Source: COMBO-56-21 sp038852315 (GTDB lineage: Archaea; Thermoplasmatota; Thermoplasmata; UBA10834). Taken from it: a DNA stretch of 58,217 nt. Position 1 is the first letter of the stretch. The number at the start of each line of letters is the position of its first letter. The stretch is from contig JAWCKF010000009.1 in assembly GCA_038852315.1 (NCBI GenBank), forward strand, positions 1 through 58,217. Direction: 5' to 3'. Below, piece after piece: positions 7,488-14,643 of this stretch. The notes beneath the pieces were generated by a model. That model did no database searches. It saw nothing but the letters and a program-made list of their open reading frames with translations, and was not told where the DNA came from. Position numbers and translations under genes: made by a program.

Positions 7488-7859
7488 GTGTCGGACCCGT
7501 TTGAGACTTTTCGACTGCTTCTCGACGAGTATTCCTCCAAGATACTCGAGCTGACGAGCCGTCAGGCGATGAACGCTATGGAGTTGAGCGACGCGCTGGG
7601 CATACCGATGGCTGCCTGCTACAGGCGGATAAGGGCGCTGAAGGATGCTGGCGTCCTCGTAGAGGACGGAAAGGTGGTATCCATCGGCGGAAAGCTCGTT
7701 GCCACCTACAAATCCGCGGTCGAAAAGGCCGAGGTGGTGCTCCAGGACGGAAGGCTGCGGGTAGTCATCCGAACCAACGGGGAGCAGACTTCTGACGAGG
7801 TCGCACTGGTCGAGGAGCCGACGGTGCTCTACTGGCAGGGCAGGGAGAAGAGACAATAG
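7488..7859 (+). CDS. Small winged-helix DNA-binding protein (paralogue of the 2632-3003 gene)
   Basis: A 123-residue winged helix-turn-helix protein; the recognition region IPMAACYRRIRALKDAG closely matches IPIAACYRRIHELEQAG in the gene at 2632. It starts with GTG at 7488, preceded by GAGGAGG about 12 nt upstream; the ATG at 7480 is out of frame and closes at once. It follows the zinc-ribbon gene closely and converges on the coiled-coil gene. It is probably a transcription factor of a lineage-specific family; the regulated genes are unknown. Confidence 0.8.
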   Translation: MSDPFETFRLLLDEYSSKILELTSRQAMNAMELSDALGIPMAACYRRIRALKDAGVLVEDGKVVSIGGKLVATYKSAVEKAEVVLQDGRLRVVIRTNGEQTSDEVALVEEPTVLYWQGREKRQ

Positions 7860-7865
7860 CTTAGG

Positions 7866-8579
7866 TCAGGTGCCTGCACGCTCGAGGTTGTCAGCGCGCT
7901 TAGCGTACCTCTTGGCCTCGCTCTCATTGATCTTGTTCTGCTCCAGGAACTTGGCTGCCTTTGTCCTGAATCTTGCCGCTTTCTCTGTCTGCACTGCCGC
8001 CTTGGCCTCGTACTTTCTTGCTAGTTCTTCCTCCTTCGCAGCTTTCCTCTCCAATGAGGCAATCCTGGTCCTCAGCGACTCCGGACTGAGCTCCGTTGTG
8101 CCCTTTGCGGCCGCTGTCAGCTCCTCCTCATAGGCCTTTGCCCTGTCAAGATAACCCTTGGCCTTGTCGCGCCTCACGGCGGCCTTTTCGCGGAAAGCGA
8201 CTGCCTTCGCAGAGGCCTTCTGCGCCTTCGCCTCATTCACCTTGTATTTGTGGTAGAACTTCGCAGCCTTGTGCTCGAATGCATGGGCCTTCTTTCTGAG
8301 CACGGCGACGTCGTGGTAGGCTTCCCTCTCTGCTCTGCTGGTCCTCGCGGCTTTTATGAGTTCCTCATGATCGACGTCGGCGACCTCATCCTTCTTGGTT
8401 GGTGGAGCAGGCTTCTCGGGGGATGGCTCGACCGGCTTTGGCTGGGCGGATTGCGTAGGTTGGGGCGATTCTGCGCAACTCTTGGCTAAATCCTTGCGCG
8501 CAAGGAACGAATCGATGTCGTCATCGCTCCTTTTCTGGAACTCCTTCCGCCTCGGCTGGCTCTCCTCCTGAGCGCCCAT
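7866..8579 (-). CDS. Alanine/lysine-rich coiled-coil protein with internal repeat
   Basis: The 237-residue protein has a charged N-terminus, a Pro-rich linker (about 40-62) and a long helical region rich in Ala, Lys, Glu and Arg (about 70-235). Two blocks resemble each other: KAAKFYHKYKVNEAKAQ (about 103-119) and KAAKFLEQNKINESEAKR near the C-terminus, so the helical part seems to be a duplicated roughly 100-residue unit. No signal peptide or membrane segment is seen. Function is unknown. The sequence resembles solvent-exposed single helices or coiled coils and could be a spacer or nucleic-acid-associated protein; the latter is only a guess from its basic character. Confidence 0.7.
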   Translation of the reverse strand: MGAQEESQPRRKEFQKRSDDDIDSFLARKDLAKSCAESPQPTQSAQPKPVEPSPEKPAPPTKKDEVADVDHEELIKAARTSRAEREAYHDVAVLRKKAHAFEHKAAKFYHKYKVNEAKAQKASAKAVAFREKAAVRRDKAKGYLDRAKAYEEELTAAAKGTTELSPESLRTRIASLERKAAKEEELARKYEAKAAVQTEKAARFRTKAAKFLEQNKINESEAKRYAKRADNLERAGT

Positions 8580-8761
8580 GCCATGTCACCTGAGTCTTTG
8601 CATTCCCGTTTGGGATGATAAGGCTTTTCATGGCAGGCTCAGCCCGTATGACTTGCACGTCCGACTCGAGTGGTTGCCGAGAGACAAAGCTCGCCCTCGG
8701 TTCAAATGTGGCCCGATGAACTCGTGAGCATCTGAACGACCTTGCCTGTCCCAGCTAGAAG

Positions 8762-8770
8762 ATTATATAT
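8762..8770 (+). promoter_or_regulatory. TATA box for the tandem Lrp-ligand-domain genes
   Basis: ATTATATAT lies about 40 nt upstream of ATG 8809. The two small genes that follow are 9 nt apart and probably share this promoter. Confidence 0.6.
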
Positions 8771-8808
8771 CTGCTCATCTCGTTCCGCCCACGACGGAAG
8801 GGATACGC

Positions 8809-9042
8809 ATGGTTAAGGCTTGTCTCTTGGTTAACTGCCGCTTGCTCAAGACGAAGAAGATCGTCGATTTGGCAAGGAAGCAGTCTGGAGTGAAGGACGC
8901 TTTTCCGGTCCACGGGAGGTGGGACATCGCGGTCCTCACCGAAGATCTGGACCTCAAGCGCATAGCCGAGATTGGAATGAACATCTACAGGGCTGAGGGC
9001 GTCGAGATAGTCGAGACCCTGGTGGGATTCCCGGAGCTGTGA
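8809..9042 (+). CDS. Stand-alone Lrp/AsnC ligand-binding (RAM) domain protein
   Basis: At 77 residues the product consists only of the alpha/beta RAM fold of Lrp/AsnC regulators, without a helix-turn-helix. It shows the strand-helix-strand pattern VKACLLVNCRLLKTKKIV...GVKDAFPVHGRWDIAVLTE and a final ETLVGF strand. Such orphan domains usually form dimers or larger rings that bind amino acids. It is followed 9 nt later by a second, diverged copy (about one-third similar by eye), so the two may form a hetero-oligomer. The effector is unknown; amino acids are likely given the family and the peptide-degrading gene content. Confidence 0.82.
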   Translation: MVKACLLVNCRLLKTKKIVDLARKQSGVKDAFPVHGRWDIAVLTEDLDLKRIAEIGMNIYRAEGVEIVETLVGFPEL

Positions 9043-9051
9043 GGTGAGGAT

Positions 9052-9273
9052 ATGGTGAAGGCAGTGGTGTTGGTCATGCTCGAGCCCCAGACCTTTCAGG
9101 ACGCGGATAAGATAACGAAGATACCTGGCGTCGTCGACGGCTTCCTCGTGTTCGGACACTACGACTACGTCGCATTCGTGGACGTGCCAGGCCTCGAGAA
9201 GGTCGGCCAGATAGCCGACAAGATCCAGAAGCTTGGGTTCGTCAGATACGTCGAGACGCTGATTGAAAGGTAG
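9052..9273 (+). CDS. Second stand-alone Lrp/AsnC ligand-binding domain protein
   Basis: A 73-residue RAM-fold protein beginning VKAVVLVMLEPQTFQDADKI, with the central GVVDGFLVFGHYDYVAFVDV pattern typical of Lrp effector domains and the end strand YVETLIER. It lacks a DNA-binding domain. It is the tandem partner of the preceding gene, with GTGAGG as possible ribosome-binding sequence in the short spacer. The pair may sense amino acids and act by binding full-length Lrp proteins such as that at 55403-55795; this is inference. Confidence 0.82.
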   Translation: MVKAVVLVMLEPQTFQDADKITKIPGVVDGFLVFGHYDYVAFVDVPGLEKVGQIADKIQKLGFVRYVETLIER

Positions 9274-9437
9274 AACTCCAGCTCCGAGAAAACCCCTTCC
9301 TATGCAATCTGCATACTCTCAGGCATATCCAGCTTCTTCCAATCCAGCGTCAGTATGTCTTCGATTGGCATTCTCCATCGGAAGTGCCGGTCTTTTGCAC
9401 AATATGACGCACAACTGTGCCTGGAACTAGGTTAAGA

Positions 9438-9445
9438 CTATATAC
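9438..9445 (+). promoter_or_regulatory. TATA box for the pyrophosphatase gene
   Basis: ACTATATA lies about 45 nt before ATG 9488. Confidence 0.55.
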
Positions 9446-9487
9446 GGGCAGCATAATCGGCGCACAAACCTCACGGAAGTGTGTATA

Positions 9488-11638
9488 ATGGACATCACCC
9501 TGGTGATCCCCATCGCGGGATTTGTCGGGCTGTCGTTCGCTGGATACCTGACCTGGTATGTCTTCAGGAAGGACCTCGGAACTCCCGAGATGCAGGAGAT
9601 TGGCGAGGCCATCCGGCAGGGCGCCATGGCCTTCATGAAGAGGCAGTACACGACCATCATAACCATCAGCATAATACTGGCCGCACTCATCGCGGTGCTC
9701 ATCGAACCGAAGCCTTGGGTGGGCCTTTCCTTCCTCGTCGGTGCGAGCGCCTCCGCAGCATCTGGATACACGGGCATGTATGTTAGCGTGAGGTCGAACA
9801 TCAGGACCGCTGCTGCTGCAAGGAGGAGCCTCAACGAGGCGCTGGTGACCTCTTTCAGAGGGGGCGCAGTGTCTGGGATGGGCGTCGTCTCTCTGAGCCT
9901 CCTGGGGGTGGCAGGAGTGTTCTATGCGTTCCGGTACGGCATGGACTTCACCACATCCCAATCGCTCGATGCCGCGATCGGGTTTGCTTTCGGAGCCAGC
10001 TTCTCCGCGCTTTTCGCGCAACTGGGCGGCGGGATATACACGAAAGCCGCCGACGTGGGTGCAGACCTCGTTGGCAAGGTGGAGGCGGGCATACCCGAAG
10101 ACGATCCCAGGAACCCAGCAGTCATAGCTGACTTGGTTGGCGACAACGTCGGTGACTGCGCCGGAAGAGGCGCGGACCTGTTCGAATCGACTGCAGCGGA
10201 GAACATCGGCGCCATGGTCCTGGGTCTGTCCCTGTTCACTTTCTGGACGAGTGTCGTTCCGGAGAGCATGAGGTGGTCGGAGACGGAGGCGCTGGTGTGG
10301 GTATTCTTCCCGCTCGTCGCACGTTCCTTCGGGATATTCGCATCCCTCGTGGGAATACTGGCTGTCAGGCTTGGAAAAGACGAATCCAGAGATCCGATGT
10401 CTGGGATCAACGTTGGATACTACATAACCTGCGTGTTGGCTGCAGTATTCTTCTACATCGCGACCTACTACATGCTCGGGGACAAGTACCTCTACTTCTT
10501 CGGCGCAGGCCTAATCGGGATAGTCCTCAGCATAGTCATCGTCTACATAACGCAGTACTACACATCTGGTTCATGGAGGCCTGTCAGGGAAATAGCTAAG
10601 GCATCGACCACTGGGCCGGCTACGAACATCATAACGGGGCTCTCAATCGCGATGGAGACCACGGCAATGCCCGTAGTCGCAATAATCGTCGCCCTCCTAG
10701 GTGCCTTTTGGCTGGGTCAGCAGGCGGCCCCTCAGGAGGCCAATGCGACCTACGAGCTGATCTACGGCTTCTACGGCACGGCCGTCGCCACCATGGGCAT
10801 GCTCGCGACCTGCGCATTCATACTTGCGACGGATACCTTCGGACCCATAACCGACAACGCCGGCGGCATCATCGAAATGTCAAAGCAACCAGAGGACATC
10901 AGGCGCAGGACGGACAGGCTGGACGCCTGCGGTAACACAACCAAGGCACTCACCAAGGGGTACGCGATGGGCAGCGCCGCCCTCGCCGCCTTCCTGCTGT
11001 TCGGGGCGTACTTCGAGCGCGTGGCGACTAAGAAGAACATATCGATAGACCAGGCATTCCAAGTAGACATAGCCCAGCCCGACGTCTTCGTCGGTGGCCT
11101 CCTGGGCGCTATGCTCGTCTTCCTGTTCGCCTCTCTTGCGATAAGAGCCGTCGGGAGAGCGGCGCATGAGATGATAAACGAGGTCAGGAGGCAGTTCAAG
11201 GCCGACCCTGGCATAATGGCCAAGACCTCGAAGCCAGATTACGCCAGGTGCGTGGACATAGCCACAAAGGGCGCCCTCAAGGCTATGGTGCTGCCGGCGC
11301 TCTTGCCTGTGCTAGTGCCCGTTTCATTTGGCATAATCATGAACCTCGCGGGCTACGACGCCCCACAGTCGGTGGGGGCGCTGCTCATGATCGGCACCAT
11401 CGCTGGGATAATGGTCGCGAACATGTTCAACAACGGCGGCGGCGCATGGGACAACGGGAAGAAGTACATCGAGGCTGGCAACTACGGGGGTAAGCGCACG
11501 CCAGCGCACGCCGCGGCCGTCGTGGGGGACACGGTCGGCGACCCGCTGAAGGACACCGCAGGCCCGTCGATACACGTGCTGGTCAAACTGCTCTCGACCG
11601 TCACGCTCGTCTTCGTCGCGCTGTTCGTCGCCGCATGA
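9488..11638 (+). CDS. hppA: Membrane-bound proton-pumping pyrophosphatase, K+-independent type
   Basis: Integral membrane pump coupling PPi hydrolysis to ion transport. About 716 residues with some 16 hydrophobic segments. PPi/Mg-binding loops are clear: GGGIYTKAADVGADLVGK, DNVGDCAGRGADLFES and the C-terminal GDTVGDPLKDTAGPS. The GNTTKA segment carries lysine where K+-dependent enzymes have alanine, the known hallmark of the K+-independent, H+-pumping class. ATG 9488 is preferred to the in-frame GTG 9479, because MDITLVI begins the first membrane helix. It lets the cell recover energy from PPi released by aminoacyl-tRNA synthetases and polymerases. Confidence 0.95.
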   Translation: MDITLVIPIAGFVGLSFAGYLTWYVFRKDLGTPEMQEIGEAIRQGAMAFMKRQYTTIITISIILAALIAVLIEPKPWVGLSFLVGASASAASGYTGMYVSVRSNIRTAAAARRSLNEALVTSFRGGAVSGMGVVSLSLLGVAGVFYAFRYGMDFTTSQSLDAAIGFAFGASFSALFAQLGGGIYTKAADVGADLVGKVEAGIPEDDPRNPAVIADLVGDNVGDCAGRGADLFESTAAENIGAMVLGLSLFTFWTSVVPESMRWSETEALVWVFFPLVARSFGIFASLVGILAVRLGKDESRDPMSGINVGYYITCVLAAVFFYIATYYMLGDKYLYFFGAGLIGIVLSIVIVYITQYYTSGSWRPVREIAKASTTGPATNIITGLSIAMETTAMPVVAIIVALLGAFWLGQQAAPQEANATYELIYGFYGTAVATMGMLATCAFILATDTFGPITDNAGGIIEMSKQPEDIRRRTDRLDACGNTTKALTKGYAMGSAALAAFLLFGAYFERVATKKNISIDQAFQVDIAQPDVFVGGLLGAMLVFLFASLAIRAVGRAAHEMINEVRRQFKADPGIMAKTSKPDYARCVDIATKGALKAMVLPALLPVLVPVSFGIIMNLAGYDAPQSVGALLMIGTIAGIMVANMFNNGGGAWDNGKKYIEAGNYGGKRTPAHAAAVVGDTVGDPLKDTAGPSIHVLVKLLSTVTLVFVALFVAA

Positions 11639-11662
11639 GCACACTGGCATCGCGCGGCAAAC

Positions 11663-11671
11663 CATATATAC
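11663..11671 (+). promoter_or_regulatory. TATA box for the rpo7 operon
   Basis: CATATATAC lies about 55 nt upstream of ATG 11723 and precedes the five-gene transcription/translation cluster. Confidence 0.6.
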
Positions 11672-11722
11672 GACCACGGGCATCGAGTGGCCCGCGGCTC
11701 GTTTGTTCAGAGGTCGGACTAG

Positions 11723-12292
11723 ATGTATGTCATAGCGTCTAAGGAAGATGTGGTCCGGATTCCGCCGCACCTGTTGGGCGAGGACTTCACCAAGCTCGCC
11801 ATCAGGCTCACCCAGGAGACCTTCCAGAACCGCGTCGAGGGCGACGGTTCGTACACGATCCTCGTGAGGAACATACAGCCCCAGGGAGGCGGCAGGATAA
11901 TACACGGTGACGGTGCAGTCTATCAGAAGGTGAAGTTCGACGCCCTCATGTTCCGGCCGATGCTCCACGAGATAGTCGAAGGCACCGTGTGCGAGATACT
12001 CAAGTTCGGCGCCTTCATCAGATTCGGTCCGCTGGATGGGCTGCTGCACATAAGCCAGATCATGGACGACAGGATCGACATAGACTTGGATGGGCACAGA
12101 CTCATAGGCAAGGACACGAAGAGGGAGCTCAGGTTGGGTGATAGCGTCCGCGCCAGGATAGTCTCCCTGAGCATAAACGAGCGCAGCCCGAGAGAGAGCA
12201 AGATAGGCCTCACCATGCGACAGCCAGGCCTCGGGAAGCTCGAGTGGATTGAGGAGGACCGGAAGAAGCGAGAGGAGAGGGGCAAGGGATGA
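11723..12292 (+). CDS. rpo7: RNA polymerase subunit Rpo7 (RpoE')
   Basis: Forms the stalk of archaeal RNA polymerase with Rpo4 and helps open-complex formation. The 189-residue product has the N-terminal RNP-like domain (about 1-80) and an S1 RNA-binding domain (about 82-165) with GTVCEILKFGAFIRFGPLDG and the conserved LLHISQI. The C-terminal tail is short and basic. Its stop overlaps the start of spt4 by 4 nt, the typical archaeal rpo7-spt4 arrangement, so the two are co-transcribed. Confidence 0.95.
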   Translation: MYVIASKEDVVRIPPHLLGEDFTKLAIRLTQETFQNRVEGDGSYTILVRNIQPQGGGRIIHGDGAVYQKVKFDALMFRPMLHEIVEGTVCEILKFGAFIRFGPLDGLLHISQIMDDRIDIDLDGHRLIGKDTKRELRLGDSVRARIVSLSINERSPRESKIGLTMRQPGLGKLEWIEEDRKKREERGKG

Positions 12293-12474
12293 AGATAGAG
12301 AAGGCGTGCAAGCGATGCAACTTCGTCACCGAGGACGACAAGTGCCCTATGTGCGGAGGGGAGACGTCCAAAGAGTGGCAGGGGTATGTCGTCATCCTGG
12401 ACCACACGAAGAGCGAGATCGCGAGGAGGATGGGCATACATGTCAACGGGAAGTTCGCCCTCCGTGTTCGCTGA
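12289..12474 (+). CDS. spt4: Transcription elongation factor Spt4 (RpoE'')
   Basis: A 61-residue zinc protein that pairs with Spt5/NusG to keep RNA polymerase processive. The zinc site is CKRC...CPMCGG (about residues 8-23), followed by the Spt5-binding part with WQGYVVILDHTKSEIA. Size and position after rpo7 are standard. Its 3' end overlaps the next gene by 35 nt. Confidence 0.95.
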   Translation: MKIEKACKRCNFVTEDDKCPMCGGETSKEWQGYVVILDHTKSEIARRMGIHVNGKFALRVR

Positions 12475-12988
12475 TTCGTTCCCCGAGAAGGACCTTGAGC
12501 TGCCCGACGAGCTGCGGGAGGAGCTGGCGAGGCCGATAGGCAAGCTCGTATCCGCATGGTCCCTGAGGCGGCACATCGAGGGCAGCCCCCGCACCATCGC
12601 GGTAGGGGACGTGGTCACAATCACGCTCCTCCAGATGAGCTTCGAGCCCGACGTTGCCGTGTTCGACTACAAGACCCAGAGGCTCGAGGATTACAAGGCC
12701 AAGGAGAGGATATCCAGGATGAGCGGAAGGCTCGTGAAGGTCAACAACCCGCCCGGGAGGATCACCAGGGCACTGTGGAGGGCCGTGGCCGATGCTGTGC
12801 GCGCCCCCGACAGGGTGAAGATCGAGGTGACGGGAGAGGAAGACCTCGCAGCCCTCGTGGCTATCGCGAACGCGCCTCAGGGGGCGCACGTGATATACGG
12901 TCTTCCCCAGAAGGGTCTAATGGTCGTGGAAGTGAACCCCGAGACAAGGGCGCTGGCTGTGGCTGCGATAGAGAAGATGGTACGGTGA
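12440..12988 (+). CDS. GTP-dependent dephospho-CoA kinase (DUF359)
   Basis: Completes archaeal coenzyme A synthesis by phosphorylating dephospho-CoA with GTP. The product has about 182 residues when read from ATG 12440, which lies inside the end of spt4; a longer upstream frame gives a non-conserved Ser/Arg-rich start and is rejected. DUF359 motifs are visible: VGDVVTITLL and VAVFDYKTQR in the first half, NPPGRI, then VTGEEDLAALVAI and GAHVIYGLPQKGLMVVEV at the end. It lies in the conserved rpo7-spt4-DUF359-S24e-S27ae cluster. Confidence 0.9.
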   Translation: MSTGSSPSVFADSFPEKDLELPDELREELARPIGKLVSAWSLRRHIEGSPRTIAVGDVVTITLLQMSFEPDVAVFDYKTQRLEDYKAKERISRMSGRLVKVNNPPGRITRALWRAVADAVRAPDRVKIEVTGEEDLAALVAIANAPQGAHVIYGLPQKGLMVVEVNPETRALAVAAIEKMVR

Positions 12989-12993
12989 GCTGA

Positions 12994-13389
12994 ATGGAGG
13001 TCGAGATAGTCTCGAAGAGGGAGAACCAGCTGCTTGAGAGAATCGAGGTCGAGTTCAAAGCGTCGCACGCTAAGGAGGGCACGCCTCAGAGGGAGGCCGT
13101 GAGAGAGAAGATTGCGGCGCTGCTGAAGGCCCCTAAGGAGCGCGTGATAGTGGATCACATGGAATCAGAGTTCGGCATGTCGGAGACCGTTGGATACGCC
13201 AAAATCTACAGGACCAAGGAAGCCGCGATGAAGTATGAGCGTGAGCAGATACTAGTTAGGAACAGGCTGAAGGAGAAGGTGAAGGTGGAGAAGAAGGCGC
13301 CCGCGGCCGCCGGTAAGGCTGGTGCGGCACCCGCCCCAAAGGCCGAGGAAAAGCCTCCTGAGAAGAAGCCCGCTGAGAAGAAGGGCTGA
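12994..13389 (+). CDS. rps24e: Ribosomal protein S24e
   Basis: Small-subunit ribosomal protein shared by Archaea and Eukarya. The core (about residues 1-98) has the expected EVEIVSKRENQLLERIEVEF start and the FGMSETVGYAKIY segment. A tail of about 33 residues made almost only of Ala, Pro, Lys and Glu follows; it is longer than in typical archaeal S24e and is probably disordered. The gene begins 5 nt after the kinase gene and is followed by S27ae, so it belongs to the same operon. Confidence 0.95.
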   Translation: MEVEIVSKRENQLLERIEVEFKASHAKEGTPQREAVREKIAALLKAPKERVIVDHMESEFGMSETVGYAKIYRTKEAAMKYEREQILVRNRLKEKVKVEKKAPAAAGKAGAAPAPKAEEKPPEKKPAEKKG

Positions 13390-13416
13390 GGGCTTGAAGT
13401 GAGGAGCTGACTTTCG

Positions 13417-13611
13417 ATGGCAGAAGAGAAGAAGCAGACAAAGGCCAAGACACCGAGGATTGCGAAGAAGGACTTCTACAAGATAGAGGAAGGGAAGCTG
13501 GTGCGCACGAGGAAGCACTGCCCCAAGTGCGGCCCGGGCGTTTTCATGGCCGAACACGAGAACAGGGTCTCGTGTGGCAGATGCGGCTACACTGAGTTCA
13601 AGAAGAGATGA
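13417..13611 (+). CDS. rps27ae: Ribosomal protein S27ae
   Basis: A 64-residue zinc-ribbon ribosomal protein, homologous to the ribosomal half of the eukaryotic ubiquitin-S27a fusion. The zinc ligands are CPKCGPG...CGRCGY (about residues 38-59), the rest is basic. It is the last gene of the rpo7 operon; a convergent peptide transporter gene begins 15 nt beyond its stop, where kae1/bud32 often lie in other Euryarchaeota. Confidence 0.95.
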   Translation: MAEEKKQTKAKTPRIAKKDFYKIEEGKLVRTRKHCPKCGPGVFMAEHENRVSCGRCGYTEFKKR

Positions 13612-13626
13612 GCCCGAGCCGTCTGG

Positions 13627-14643
13627 CTACCTCACGGACATGAGGTGGCAGGCCACCATGTGACCCCGACCGACGTCGATCAGCTCTGGCTCCTTCTTGC
13701 TGCATATATCCATCGCCTGTGAGCAGCGGGGATGGAACCTGCAGCCCTTCGGAGGGTTTATCGGGCTGGGGACCTCACCCTCGATGCCCTTGCGCTCCTT
13801 CCGCAGCCTGGGATCGGGTATCGGAATCGACGCCACGAGCGCCTGAGTGTAGGGGTGCAGGGAGTTGTTCAGGAACTCGTCCGTGTCGGCCAGTTCGATG
13901 ACCTTTCCCAGGTACATCACTGCTATCCTGTCGCTCATGTGCGCCACCACAGAAAGGTCGTGGGATATGAACAGGTATGTCAGCCCGAGCTTCTCCTGAA
14001 GGCGCTTCAAGAGGTTGAGGGCCTGCGCCTGGACCGACACGTCCAGCGCCGAGGTCGGCTCGTCGAGGACTATGAAGTCTGGCTCGAGCGCCAGCGCCCG
14101 TGCCAGGGCTATCCTCTGCTTCTGTCCCCCGCTGAACTCGTGAGGCAGCCGGGTCAGGTGGTCGTGAGACAGACCCACCTGCTCTATGAGCTGATGTATC
14201 CGCTCGCGTTCTGCAAACCGTCTGCTCTTGCCCGCAGACGTTGGTGGGCCGTGTATCCTGAAACCCTCGCCGACGATCCTCTCCACCGTCTGCCTGGGAT
14301 CGAGGCTTGAGTAGGGATCCTGGAACACGATCTGCATCTTCTTCCTCATTCGACGCAGTTCCGGCTTCCGAAGCCTGGTTATGTCCTTGCCGTCGAAGAT
14401 TATCCTACCGCCCGTAGGCTCGACAAGACGCAACACGGTACGGCCGTAGGTCGTCTTCCCACAGCCGGATTCACCGACGAGGCCCAGCGTCTCGCCCTTC
14501 ATTATGGACAGGGACACACCATCCACCGCGTGCACGTGGGCCACTGTCCTCCCGAAGACGCCCTTCTTGACCGGGAAGAGCTTCTTCAGACCGATGGTCT
14601 GGACGAGCGCGCGCGGGTCAATCCTAGCCGGCTCCTCAGACAT
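13627..14643 (-). CDS. oppF: Peptide ABC transporter ATP-binding protein (OppF/DppF type)
   Basis: Cytosolic ATPase subunit driving peptide import with the OppD-like partner. The frame opens at GTG 14655; ATG 14643 is preferred because GGGAGG lies about 12 nt upstream. Walker A is GESGCGKTTYGRT, the Q-loop FQDPYSSLDPR, the signature FSGGQKQR and Walker B FIVLDEPTSALDVS. The C-terminal oligopeptide domain ends with CRFHPRC...CSKKEPE...C; in a DppD relative such cysteines hold a [4Fe-4S] cluster. It is the last gene of a five-gene operon and overlaps oppD. Confidence 0.93.
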   Translation of the reverse strand: MSEEPARIDPRALVQTIGLKKLFPVKKGVFGRTVAHVHAVDGVSLSIMKGETLGLVGESGCGKTTYGRTVLRLVEPTGGRIIFDGKDITRLRKPELRRMRKKMQIVFQDPYSSLDPRQTVERIVGEGFRIHGPPTSAGKSRRFAERERIHQLIEQVGLSHDHLTRLPHEFSGGQKQRIALARALALEPDFIVLDEPTSALDVSVQAQALNLLKRLQEKLGLTYLFISHDLSVVAHMSDRIAVMYLGKVIELADTDEFLNNSLHPYTQALVASIPIPDPRLRKERKGIEGEVPSPINPPKGCRFHPRCSQAMDICSKKEPELIDVGRGHMVACHLMSVR

